DNA from: Anaerolineae bacterium
GTDB taxonomy: Bacteria > Chloroflexota > Anaerolineae > Promineifilales > Promineifilaceae
DNA length: 7,920 nucleotides
Assembly (NCBI GenBank): GCA_028277515.1
Contig: JANQGC010000021.1
Location: forward strand, 1-7,920
Direction: 5' to 3'
The notes under the pieces were generated by a model. It worked only from the letters and a program-made list of their open reading frames with translations, was not told where the DNA came from and ran no database searches. Numbering within the stretch: the stretch's first letter is position 1; every line of letters begins with the position of its first letter. Positions 1-6,570 of the stretch are shown in pieces. The position numbers were made by a program, and so were the translations under genes.

Positions 1-2291
1 TTGAAGAAATCGCGGGCGAAGGCTTCTATTTCTTCGGGGCGCAGGATGCGATACGCCTCGATCTGGCTCTTGAGGTCGTACAGCTTGTTGGGATCGGCCG
101 TGTCCGAAAGCGTCGTCTTTTCATAGTAGGGCTGGAAAGAAGCCAGGATTTCTTCTTCACTGTTGGCGAAATCAAGCACAAACGTTTCCTCTTTGCCGGG
201 ATGGACGCGATTCAAACGGGAAAGCGTCTGCACCGCTCTGACGCCGGACAGCTTCTTGTCGACGTACATAGTGTGCAGCAGGGGCTGGTCGAAGCCGGTC
301 TGGTATTTGTCGGCGACGATGAGCAGTGAATATTCGGAACTGCCGAATTTCGCGGGCAGTTCCGTTTCCGGAAAGCCGTTTATCTCGCTTTCCCGATAGG
401 CGATCTTGGTTTCTTTGTCGGTGAAGGCGGTGAAGGCGACCAAAGCTTTGATATCAGAATAGCCCTTATCTTCCAGGTATTGGTCGAACGCTTCTTTGTA
501 GCGAATGACGTGCGGCCGGGAGGCGGTGACCAGCATCGCTTTCGCTTTTCCGCCGATTTTGGGCATGACCATCTGGCGGAAATGTTCGATGATCACTTCC
601 GTTTTCTGGGCCAGGTTGTGGGGATGCAGGGAGAGATAACGGGCGATGGCCCGCGCCGCTTTTTTCTTGTTGAGATTGGGATCATCTTCAATGGCTTTGG
701 TGAGCCGGAAGTAGGTCTTATAGGTGGTATAATTCTGCAAGACATCGAGGATGAAGCCTTCTTCGATAGCCTGGCGCATGGAGTAGAGGTGAAAGGGTTG
801 GGGCCGGCCGTCAGGGCCGGACACGCCGAAAGCTTCCAGGGTGCGCGCCTTAGGGGTGGCGGTGAAGGCAAAGAAACTGAGATTGGGCTGTTTGCCGCGC
901 AGGAGCATCGAGCGCAAGATTTGTTCTTCTATATCCTCTTCCTCGCCGTTAGGGGCATACTCCTCCCGATGCTCCTTGATCGCTTTTTCCATGTCAATGA
1001 CGGTCAGGACTTCCTTCATTTTAAAGGAGGCTTCGCCGCTCTGCGAACTGTGCGCTTCATCGACGATGATCGCATAGTTGCGCTTCGGTAATTGGCTGAT
1101 TTTATCGAGGGCGAAAGGGAATTTTTGCAGGGTAGTAATGATGATATTGGTGCCGCTTTCCAGGGCGGTGGCGAGCTGGCTGGAATCTTTGTCGATTTTT
1201 TGCACCACGCCCGATTTGTGCTCGAACTGGTAGATGGTGTCCTGGAGCTGGTTGTCCAGGACGCGGCGGTCGGTGACGACGATCACGGAATCAAAAACGC
1301 GCCGGTCCCGGTCGTTGTGCAGGCTGGAAAGCTGGTAGGCCAGCCAGGCGATGGAGTTGCTCTTGCCGCTGCCGGCGGAGTGCTGGATGAGGTAATGGTG
1401 GCCGGGACCGTCCCGGTTGGCGGCCTGCACCAGTTGGCGGACGACATCAAGCTGGTGGTAGCGGGGGAAAATCAGTTTTTCAACGCGGGCGGTGCGCGCA
1501 CCGAGCGTGGCTTCCTTGCGCTCTATGTTAATGAATTTGGCGATGATTTCCAGCCAACTTTCCCTGGTCCAGACTTCTTCCCAAAGGTAGGCGGTCTTAT
1601 GGCCGCCGGGGTTGGGTGGGTTGCCGGCCCCTTTATTATCACCTTTGTTAAAGGGCAGGAAGCGGGTGCGGTCACCGTCGAGGTGGGTGGTCATCGTGAC
1701 CTGGTCGGGATCGACGGCGAAATGGACTAAAGCCCGTTTTTTAAATTGGAAGAGGAGTTCTTTGGCGTCTCGCGTCGTGGCGTACTGGCGTTGGGCATGG
1801 CTCACATCCTGGCCGGTGAACTGGTTTTTGAGTTCGACGGTGGCCACAGGCAGGCCGTTGAGGGCCAGCAGCAGGTCGATTGATTTACGGTTTTGCGTGC
1901 TGAAATGGACCTGGCGGGTGACGGTGAGAATGTTTTGTTCGTAAAGGGCCAGGGTTTCCGGGTTGAGGCCGCTGGCCGGCTTGAAGGTGGCCAGTTGGAA
2001 GCGCACGCCATAATCGGTAATGCCGTGGCGCAGGACGTCGAGCATGCCGCGATTGTCCAGCTCCTGGAAAAGGCGCTGGAAGAATTTACTTTGGACTTGA
2101 TCGCCGTGAATATCGCTGAGTTTAGCCCACGCTTGCGGTTGGGTGGCTTTGATAAATTTAACGATGGTCTTAGGGAAAAGGGCCAGGGCGGGATCGTATT
2201 CTTTATCGAGGCCGAGTTCATATTGGCCGTAGGTGGTCAGATGAGCAACGATGGCGCTTTCAAAGGTGGCTTCACTGGTCTGGCTAGGCAT
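1..2291 (-). CDS. hsdR: Type I restriction enzyme, R (endonuclease/translocase) subunit, 3' end cut by window
   Basis: The motor and nuclease subunit of a type I restriction enzyme. With HsdM and HsdS it binds unmethylated sites, translocates DNA using ATP and cuts at a distance. The open frame runs 763 codons from the ATG at 2291-2289 to the left edge. The N-terminal PD-(D/E)xK nuclease is visible as D139 and E153-L-K155. The helicase lobes follow: Walker A SAGSGKS at 305-311, DEAH at 411-414, FTATP at 476-480, a TGFDQP segment at 665-670 and QTLSRLNR at 688-695. Known HsdR proteins are about 1000-1200 residues, so the C-terminal helical domain that docks on the methylase lies outside. The start overlaps the hsdS stop by 8 bases, and AGGAG (plus 2299-2303) sits 7 bases upstream, which supports this ATG. 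No frameshift or internal stop is seen. The family call is secure from the motif order. Confidence 0.95.
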   Translation of the reverse strand, partial: MPSQTSEATFESAIVAHLTTYGQYELGLDKEYDPALALFPKTIVKFIKATQPQAWAKLSDIHGDQVQSKFFQRLFQELDNRGMLDVLRHGITDYGVRFQLATFKPASGLNPETLALYEQNILTVTRQVHFSTQNRKSIDLLLALNGLPVATVELKNQFTGQDVSHAQRQYATTRDAKELLFQFKKRALVHFAVDPDQVTMTTHLDGDRTRFLPFNKGDNKGAGNPPNPGGHKTAYLWEEVWTRESWLEIIAKFINIERKEATLGARTARVEKLIFPRYHQLDVVRQLVQAANRDGPGHHYLIQHSAGSGKSNSIAWLAYQLSSLHNDRDRRVFDSVIVVTDRRVLDNQLQDTIYQFEHKSGVVQKIDKDSSQLATALESGTNIIITTLQKFPFALDKISQLPKRNYAIIVDEAHSSQSGEASFKMKEVLTVIDMEKAIKEHREEYAPNGEEEDIEEQILRSMLLRGKQPNLSFFAFTATPKARTLEAFGVSGPDGRPQPFHLYSMRQAIEEGFILDVLQNYTTYKTYFRLTKAIEDDPNLNKKKAARAIARYLSLHPHNLAQKTEVIIEHFRQMVMPKIGGKAKAMLVTASRPHVIRYKEAFDQYLEDKGYSDIKALVAFTAFTDKETKIAYRESEINGFPETELPAKFGSSEYSLLIVADKYQTGFDQPLLHTMYVDKKLSGVRAVQTLSRLNRVHPGKEETFVLDFANSEEEILASFQPYYEKTTLSDTADPNKLYDLKSQIEAYRILRPEEIEAFARDFF

Positions 2292-3609
2292 AGGCAAGCT
2301 CCTGGCGGACGTCAATTTTGCCGGTGACGGCTTGAGAAATTAGAGTGGAACGGTACTCTCGCAGAAGAGCAATTTGATTTTCGATCTGGGAGATCCTTCG
2401 AGCAAATTGATATGTTTTCTCATTGAGGTAGACTGCAATAGCATTCTGCTCAGATTTCGGAGGGAAGGGAAACCTGAAATCTACAGCATGACTAATGTTG
2501 AATTGTTTTTGAGCAGCACCATATTCTACCATTTCAATTTGAGCTTCTCCGATGCGGGAGTTAAAAGCATACGCAAACCATTCTGATACGAATTTATTTG
2601 ATCTACGCGTTATCATGACCGATGCACAATTACCGCCATCCAATTCGGGGGGAACGACAGCTGTTACACCTGGATAGCCAACTCGCACAGTTACCAGATC
2701 TCCTGTGCTAAGCATGGTCTTGTACAGTTTTTGACTATCTGATTGTGCAATCCTTCGAGAGTTTTGGATGTCGATATTCCCGATCGAAATATCTGCTCCA
2801 TAAATGAAGGGAACACCTTCGTCTGAAATGTATTGTGAAGGATTTACTACAACTCCGACGGTCTGCACGGGAGATATGTGTTTAAGGCGCATTATTTTCC
2901 AATGAGCGGGAATGTCGCCGAGCCAGGGGATGCCGGAGGGTTTGCGGGGGGCATCGGGGTTGAGGCCCTGGGTGACGGCCGTGTTGATGACGGCCGCACG
3001 TTCTTCTTGCAGCAGTTCGATGAGGCGTTGTTTTTTGCTGATGATGTCGTCGATTGCGGCCGTTTTTTGGTCGAGATACTCGGCAATTATTTTTTGCTCC
3101 TCGAATGTTGGAACTACAAATCTGATATCTGCGAGTTTTTCCTTTGTTAAATGGGCAATGCTTACCTGGTTTACAATGGCATCAAAATGCCCCTTTTGGC
3201 CGGCAGCGAAGAATTGATACAAAAAATATCTAGGAAAATTATTGTCTTTGATTCTGACCCGGTTTACTGAATTTTGAATATAGCACTCAATTAATTCATT
3301 ATTCCAGATACATGTCCGACCGACTTCTCCTCCTTCGCTTACTAGTAAATCATCTTTTGAAAGTCGATATTGTTCAAGTTCACTTTCTGAAAACCACATT
3401 TCCTTTATGTCATTGACATTAACTTCAAGCCAGTTTAGATTTTTAGCTCGTAAATATGGTTTCAAATAGTAACCACCCTTATCTTCTGAAGTTAGCATTT
3501 TTCCAAGGATGATTTCACTAAAAAATTTTAGGCGTTCAACCTTCCAATTGTATGGAATTTCTTTAATCCATCCTGTTCCAGCGGGTTTATACTGAGGATA
3601 GGCTTTCAT
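2284..3609 (-). CDS. hsdS: Type I restriction enzyme, S (specificity) subunit
   Basis: This 441-residue protein is the DNA-recognition subunit that chooses the split target of both methylation and cleavage. It has the usual two-half layout. A GWIKEIPYNWKVERLK start (13-28) leads into recognition domain 1 (about 29-165), then a central conserved helical spacer starting EEQKIIAEYLDQKT (170-183). The second half repeats the pattern: PWLGDIPAHWKIMRLK (228-243), recognition domain 2 (about 244-380), and a distal helix beginning SEQNAIAVYLNEKT (386-399). The two helices form the known coiled-coil ruler between half-sites. The gene overlaps hsdM by ATGA and hsdR by 8 bases. The ATG has GAGG about 10 bases upstream. 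The recognition stretches are much AT-richer than the central spacer, which suggests domain exchange. The target sequence cannot be read from the protein alone. Confidence 0.95.
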   Translation of the reverse strand: MKAYPQYKPAGTGWIKEIPYNWKVERLKFFSEIILGKMLTSEDKGGYYLKPYLRAKNLNWLEVNVNDIKEMWFSESELEQYRLSKDDLLVSEGGEVGRTCIWNNELIECYIQNSVNRVRIKDNNFPRYFLYQFFAAGQKGHFDAIVNQVSIAHLTKEKLADIRFVVPTFEEQKIIAEYLDQKTAAIDDIISKKQRLIELLQEERAAVINTAVTQGLNPDAPRKPSGIPWLGDIPAHWKIMRLKHISPVQTVGVVVNPSQYISDEGVPFIYGADISIGNIDIQNSRRIAQSDSQKLYKTMLSTGDLVTVRVGYPGVTAVVPPELDGGNCASVMITRRSNKFVSEWFAYAFNSRIGEAQIEMVEYGAAQKQFNISHAVDFRFPFPPKSEQNAIAVYLNEKTYQFARRISQIENQIALLREYRSTLISQAVTGKIDVRQELAYA

Positions 3610-5690
3610 GTACCCATAACCTCGACCAACGCACCATACAATTGATCTTCCAAAGCCAAAATCTCTTCCCGAATCTCCGCCAACGGCCGCAGCGGTTTAT
3701 ACTGATAGAAGTAGCGGGTAAAGTTGATCTCGTAACCGGTGACCGTGCGCTTGTGGTCGATCCAGGCGTCGGGCACGTGGGGCAGTACTTCCCGTTCAAA
3801 GTATTCTTGGATATCCTCTTTCAGGGGCACATTTTCATAGTCGCGCAGGCTGCTTTCCGGCTGCGGCTGCCCTTTATTATCCAAACAGATATCGGCGCTT
3901 TCATCCCGTTCGCCGAGAGCATTGAGGATTGCTTTTTTGATCGCCGCAGAGAGCCGGCAGCCGGCCGCATCAGCGGAGGTCTGCAAATCGGCCGCAAATA
4001 GAGCGCGATTCTTGTAGAGGTGCGCGCCGTCCATTTGGTTGAGAAAGGCTTTGATCTGCTCCTGTACCGCCTTTCCGGCGGCGATCTCTTTTTGGGCGGC
4101 ATTCCCTTTCTTTTTGGATTTGGCCAGGTTCTGGAAGGCGGTTTCCTCCTCCAAGTGGGCGATGCGCCCCGGGGTGGCCTGAAAATTGAGGCGCAGGGGG
4201 CGTTCGACGGTGATGCGCCGGTAGCCGAAATCTTCATTATCAAAGATCTTGCTGACGATCTTCTCCTCTGGACCCGAACTGTTGTGGACCGGGACGGGCC
4301 GGCGATCATCGTGCAGGAAGTCGCCGTAGATCTGGGTGATGGCGGCGATTTGATCCAGGTTCCCGTCCCCGCCGTCGCCGATCTCATACCGTTTGTTGCC
4401 CAGGCTGCGGCTCATTTTCTGGTAAAAAGCGGTGGCGTCGATGAGCTGCACCTTGCCTTTGCGCTCCGGCGGTTTGCGATTGGAGATGATCCAGATGTAG
4501 GTGAAGATGCCCGTGTTATAGAAAAGCTGGTCGGGCAGGGCGATGATGGCTTCCAGCCAATCGTTTTCGATGATCCAGCGGCGGATATTGCTTTCGCCGC
4601 TGCCCGCGCCGCCGGAGAAGAGGGGCGAGCCGTTGAAGACGATGGCGATGCGCGAGCCGTTGTTGTTGCCTTTCATCTTGGCAATCATGTGCAGCAGAAA
4701 GAGCAGGGAGCCGTCGGAGATGCGCGGCAGGCCGGGGCCGAACCGGCCGCCGAATCCGCGGTTCTTGTGCTCTTTTTTGATGTGATTTTGCACTTTCTTC
4801 CAGGCCACGCCGAAGGGGGGATTGGAGAGCATGTAATCGAACTGCTCGCCGGCCAGGCCGTCAACCGTGAAGGAGTTGCCGAACTTGATGTTGCGCACAT
4901 CCTGGCCTTTGATCAGCATATCCGATTTGCAAATGGCGTAAGATTCGGGATTGAGTTCCTGGCCAAAGAGCACCGGTTTGGCTCCGGGGTTGAGTTCGCG
5001 GATGTGCTCTTCGGAGATGGAGAGCATGCCGCCGGTGCCGCAGGCGGGATCGTAGATGGTTTTGACGATGCCGGGGGTGGTCAGCATTTGATCGTCATAA
5101 AGGAACAACAGGTTGACCATGAGGCGGATCACTTCGCGGGGGGTGAAGTGCTCGCCGGCGGTCTCGTTGGAGAGTTCGGCGAATTTGCGGATCAGTTCTT
5201 CAAAGACGTAGCCCATGTCGGTGTTGGAGATGGTGTCGGGATACAGATCGATGGCAGCAAAGCGGCCGACGACCAGGAAGAGCAGATCGGCATCGTCAAG
5301 GCGGGTGATCTGTTCCTGGAAGCTGAAATATTCGATGATTTCACGGCCGTTGGCGGAAAAACCGTTGATAAAATTACGCAAGTTGGCGGCGATATGGTCG
5401 GGATCTTCGACCAGTTTTTCAAAAGTGTAGGGGCTTGTGTTGTGAAATTTATAACCGGCGATACGGTCGAGGAGGGGGTCGGTTTTTCTAAAATTGAGGG
5501 TGGGGGCTATATTTTTTACGAAATCAAGGACCTTATCTTTGGTTGGTTGCAGGACACAGTCGAGACGGCGCAGGACGGTTAAGGGCAGGATCACTTTGCC
5601 GTAGTCGGACTGTTTGTAATCGCCGCGCAGCAGATCGGCGACATCCCAGATAAAGCCTGCCAGTTCTCTCACGTTTTCCGTGCGTGCCAT
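3606..5690 (-). CDS. hsdM: Type I restriction-modification DNA methyltransferase, M subunit (N6-adenine)
   Basis: The 694-residue methyltransferase subunit transfers a methyl group from SAM to the N6 of adenine in the sequence chosen by HsdS; two copies plus one HsdS form the modification core. An N-terminal helical domain (about 1-165) is followed by HFTPREV (181-187), the SAM-binding motif I DPACGTGGM (214-222) and catalytic motif IV NPPFG (290-294). It is longer than classical HsdM of roughly 500-530 residues. The extra C-terminal part (about 480-694) holds a lysine- and alanine-rich helical stretch (515-550) and a final helix (670-692) that could contact HsdS. The ATG is preceded by GGGG about 9 bases upstream on the minus strand. 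It is the first gene of the operon, so it would be made first and protect host DNA before HsdR appears. The family call is secure. Confidence 0.96.
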   Translation of the reverse strand: MARTENVRELAGFIWDVADLLRGDYKQSDYGKVILPLTVLRRLDCVLQPTKDKVLDFVKNIAPTLNFRKTDPLLDRIAGYKFHNTSPYTFEKLVEDPDHIAANLRNFINGFSANGREIIEYFSFQEQITRLDDADLLFLVVGRFAAIDLYPDTISNTDMGYVFEELIRKFAELSNETAGEHFTPREVIRLMVNLLFLYDDQMLTTPGIVKTIYDPACGTGGMLSISEEHIRELNPGAKPVLFGQELNPESYAICKSDMLIKGQDVRNIKFGNSFTVDGLAGEQFDYMLSNPPFGVAWKKVQNHIKKEHKNRGFGGRFGPGLPRISDGSLLFLLHMIAKMKGNNNGSRIAIVFNGSPLFSGGAGSGESNIRRWIIENDWLEAIIALPDQLFYNTGIFTYIWIISNRKPPERKGKVQLIDATAFYQKMSRSLGNKRYEIGDGGDGNLDQIAAITQIYGDFLHDDRRPVPVHNSSGPEEKIVSKIFDNEDFGYRRITVERPLRLNFQATPGRIAHLEEETAFQNLAKSKKKGNAAQKEIAAGKAVQEQIKAFLNQMDGAHLYKNRALFAADLQTSADAAGCRLSAAIKKAILNALGERDESADICLDNKGQPQPESSLRDYENVPLKEDIQEYFEREVLPHVPDAWIDHKRTVTGYEINFTRYFYQYKPLRPLAEIREEILALEDQLYGALVEVMGT

Positions 5691-5727
5691 TCTATTTACC
5701 CCGGTTTTTGTAATTTCAATGAATGTG

Positions 5728-5768
5728 TTTGTTCAAAGTGAGCGCCGCCACTTTCCGTAGCGAACAAA
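5728..5768 (-). promoter_or_regulatory. Interrupted inverted repeat in the hsdM leader
   Basis: TTTGTTC-AAAGTG at 5728-5740 is matched by CACTTT (5749-5754) and GAACAAA (5762-5768), with an 8-base loop and a 7-base bulge on one side, giving 13 possible pairs. It lies about 38 bases before the hsdM start codon, inside the transcript if the promoter near 5876-5903 is right. It could be a leader hairpin or a repressor operator controlling restriction gene expression. The pairing is seen directly; the role is inferred, and chance pairing is possible. Confidence 0.4.
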
Positions 5769-5841
5769 AACAGTTGGGTCTATTTTCGCACAGGGGTGGG
5801 AAAAATTAAAGGGGAGTTTAGGGATGGGATGACCCAGGATT

Positions 5842-5871
5842 GAGATAGAGAAAGAGATAGAGATAGGGATC
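5842..5871. repeat. GAGATA hexamer tandem repeat
   Basis: Four hexamers in a row (GAGATA, GAGAAA, GAGATA, GAGATA at 5842-5865) and a decayed fifth (GGGATC, 5866-5871) lie within a purine-rich run from about 5811. The tract sits between the predicted hsd promoter and hsdM, so in the hsd transcript it would give a pyrimidine-rich UAUCUC leader near the 5' end. Copy number could vary by replication slippage. Confidence 0.75.
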
Positions 5872-5875
5872 AGGA

Positions 5876-5903
5876 ATTATCATCATATTAAAAAAGGTTG
5901 CAA
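5876..5903 (-). promoter_or_regulatory. Possible sigma70-type promoter of the hsdMSR operon
   Basis: On the minus strand TTGCAA (5903-5898) and GATAAT (5881-5876) are separated by 16 bases. The -35 box matches the consensus at 4 of 6 positions and the -10 at 5 of 6. Transcription would begin near 5869, giving a leader of about 180 bases to the hsdM ATG. No better pair was found closer to the gene. It is back to back with the plus-strand promoter at 5923-5952, so the -35 boxes are only about 20 bases apart and regulators could affect both. Confidence 0.45.
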
Positions 5904-5923
5904 AATTGGTCTAAATTGGGTCT
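5903..5923. repeat. Tandem direct repeat AAATTGG(G)TCT beside the -35 box
   Basis: AAATTGGTCT (5903-5912) is followed at once by AAATTGGGTCT (5913-5923), so the copies lie one helical turn apart on the same DNA face. The second copy ends on the first T of the TTGACA box. A third partial copy, TTGGGTCT, lies at 5774-5781. Direct repeats in this position often bind a regulator, but none is identified here. Confidence 0.55.
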
Positions 5924-5952
5924 TGACAAGAACAAATGTTCTAATCTACAAT
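5923..5952 (+). promoter_or_regulatory. Strong sigma70-type promoter with embedded SOS-box operator
   Basis: TTGACA (5923-5928) matches the -35 consensus perfectly, and TACAAT (5947-5952) matches the -10 at 5 of 6 positions, with an 18-base spacer. Transcription should start near 5959. It reads rightward into the structured RNA and, if that terminator leaks, into the holin-like and portal genes. The spacer contains the palindrome described separately, so the promoter is placed for repression by a dimeric regulator that blocks RNA polymerase. Confidence 0.8.
5929..5942. promoter_or_regulatory. LexA-type operator (SOS box, GAAC-N4-GTTC)
   Basis: AGAACA-AA-TGTTCT is a perfect inverted repeat with 6-base arms around two central bases. 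Its core GAAC-AAAT-GTTC fits the LexA box known from Firmicutes and Actinobacteria (GAACRNRYGTTC). It lies wholly inside the promoter spacer, the standard place for a repressor. A phage-encoded repressor with a similar site is the main alternative. The palindrome is seen directly; the regulator is inferred. Confidence 0.65.
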
Positions 5953-5958
5953 GCCACC

Positions 5959-6184
5959 ATGTTTTGTTTGGCCCTGGTGTAGCAATAAGCCTCCGACCCA
6001 CCAGGGTGCCTCCCTCGAGTTGATGGTTTTGGATTCTTTCCTCAACGGCTCGCTGCCTGTGGCTTTGATTCGGCCGTTTGCTTGTGGGGGAGTTTTTCGG
6101 AGCAAGAAAGCCCGGTTTTGGGCATGGCGCCCGATCCAGGTGTTGGATCCCTCTGTGGGGGTAAGAGCCGGGCTTCTCTTTTTT
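5959..6184 (+). ncRNA. Structured small RNA of unknown family, about 225 nt, SOS-type promoter
   Basis: The stretch begins at the predicted start of the TTGACA/TACAAT promoter and ends at a U-tract. Helix A pairs CCCTGGTG (5972-5979) with CACCAGGG (5999-6006) around a 19-base loop. Helix B pairs CGAG-TTGA (6016-6023) with TCAA-cgg-CTCG (6042-6052). Helix C pairs TTGCT (6078-6082) with AGCAA (6101-6105). Helix D pairs AAGCCCGG (6108-6115) with CCGGGCTT (6168-6175). D encloses GGGC/GCCC (6120-6123, 6129-6132) and GATCCA/TGGATC (6133-6138, 6144-6149), forming a multibranch junction. CTCCC (6010-6014) may also pair with GGGAG (6088-6092), enclosing helix B. No ribosome-binding site or convincing reading frame is present. 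I do not recognise 6S, tmRNA, RNase P, SRP or a named riboswitch in it. The function is unknown: phage regulatory RNA, antisense regulator or packaging-type RNA are all open. Confidence 0.65.
6108..6184 (+). terminator. Rho-independent-like terminator with a branched stem
   Basis: The 8-base-pair GC-rich stem AAGCCCGG/CCGGGCTT (6108-6115 with 6168-6175) is followed by TCTC and six Ts (6176-6184). It can be lengthened on its outer side by AGA/TCT around one unpaired A. The enclosed 52 bases fold into at least two small hairpins instead of a short loop, which is unusual for a simple terminator. Read-through to the phage genes cannot be excluded. Confidence 0.65.
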
Positions 6185-6215
6185 AATAATTGGACACCAG
6201 CGGAAATGAGATATG

Positions 6216-6310
6216 GGACGCGGACGAGAACGGATATTTCGGCAAGCTCAACACAAGCTAGAGCGGAGGGACTATTTTTTCATCCGCGTTATCTGCGCTA
6301 GTCCGCGTCC
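6216..6310. repeat. GC-rich inverted repeat (palindromic intergenic element)
   Basis: GGACGCGGAC (6216-6225) is the exact reverse complement of GTCCGCGTCC (6301-6310). Inside, GGAT/ATCC (6232-6235 with 6282-6285) and GCTC/GAGC (6245-6248 with 6261-6264) can extend the fold. The right arm has a rhythmic ATCCGCG-TTATCTGCG-CTAGTCCGCG pattern, which resembles dispersed intergenic repeats I recall from several environmental bacterial groups. It ends about 12 bases before the ribosome-binding site of the next gene. No transposase or target duplication is seen. It could be a MITE-like remnant or a leader hairpin. Confidence 0.5.
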
Positions 6311-6330
6311 GATTATCTAACAGGGAGCAA

Positions 6331-6570
6331 ATGATGATGAATGAACCGAAACCAGGGTTTAAGACGACGGAGTTTTGGTTGACGGCCGTGTCTAATGTCA
6401 GCGGGGCGTTGATTGCCCTGCTGGCGGCTTACGGGTTGGTCCGGCAGGAGCACGCGAACTTGTGGCTGGCTCTCTTGCAGGCATTGGCCGTGGCTGTGAT
6501 TCCGCTGGCGCTGGCGCTAGTCAATGCACGGTATATCAGTGCACGGGCTGATGTAAAGAGGAAGCAGTAA
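6331..6570 (+). CDS. Small two-helix phage membrane protein, holin-like
   Basis: A 79-residue protein with a short polar N-terminus ending in KTTEFWLT, a first hydrophobic helix (about 17-38), a short turn with R43, Q44 and E45, a second hydrophobic helix (about 48-68) and a basic tail (ARADVKRKQ). Size, two helices and charged tail resemble class II holins and small phage membrane proteins, which open the inner membrane for lysis. Three ATG codons begin the frame (6331, 6334, 6337). AGGGAG at 6322-6327 is 3, 6 or 9 bases before them, so the second or third start has better spacing. The gene overlaps the portal gene by one base (TAATG), so the two are translated together. A holin placed directly before a portal is unusual. 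The membrane topology is well supported; the holin role is inferred. Confidence 0.75.
   Translation: MMMNEPKPGFKTTEFWLTAVSNVSGALIALLAAYGLVRQEHANLWLALLQALAVAVIPLALALVNARYISARADVKRKQ

Noticed and set aside
480..1730. Two consecutive plus-strand open frames (480-1091 and 1092-1730) opposite hsdR
   Set aside because: The minus strand carries an unbroken HsdR frame with helicase motifs across the whole stretch; the plus-strand translations have no recognisable domain.
2284..3609. Possible frameshift or phase-variable break in hsdS
   Set aside because: The frame is continuous from ATG to stop with both recognition halves and both conserved helices; no homopolymer or tandem repeat that would shift the frame was seen.
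4020..5582. 520-codon open frame on the plus strand opposite hsdM
   Set aside because: It lies wholly antisense to a motif-confirmed methyltransferase, is rich in Gly, Asp, Val and Ala as expected from the complement of GC-biased codons, and shows no recognisable domain.
5959..5982. Seven-codon leader peptide frame (MFCLALV) at the start of the RNA
   Set aside because: There is no room for a ribosome-binding site if transcription starts near 5959, and its end runs into helix A; probably chance.
6190..6217. Weak promoter-like pair TTGGAC...TATGGG before the holin-like gene
   Set aside because: Both boxes match poorly; not enough to claim a separate promoter for the phage genes.
5951..6301. 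116-codon open frame across the intergenic RNA region
   Set aside because: Its ATG overlaps the -10 box, it has no ribosome-binding site, it runs through the terminator stem and the inverted repeat, and the protein looks random.
5691..6330. tRNA, att site or CRISPR array in the intergenic region
   Set aside because: No cloverleaf, no CCA-type end, no spaced repeat array and no recognisable core duplication was found; the short repeats present are described separately.
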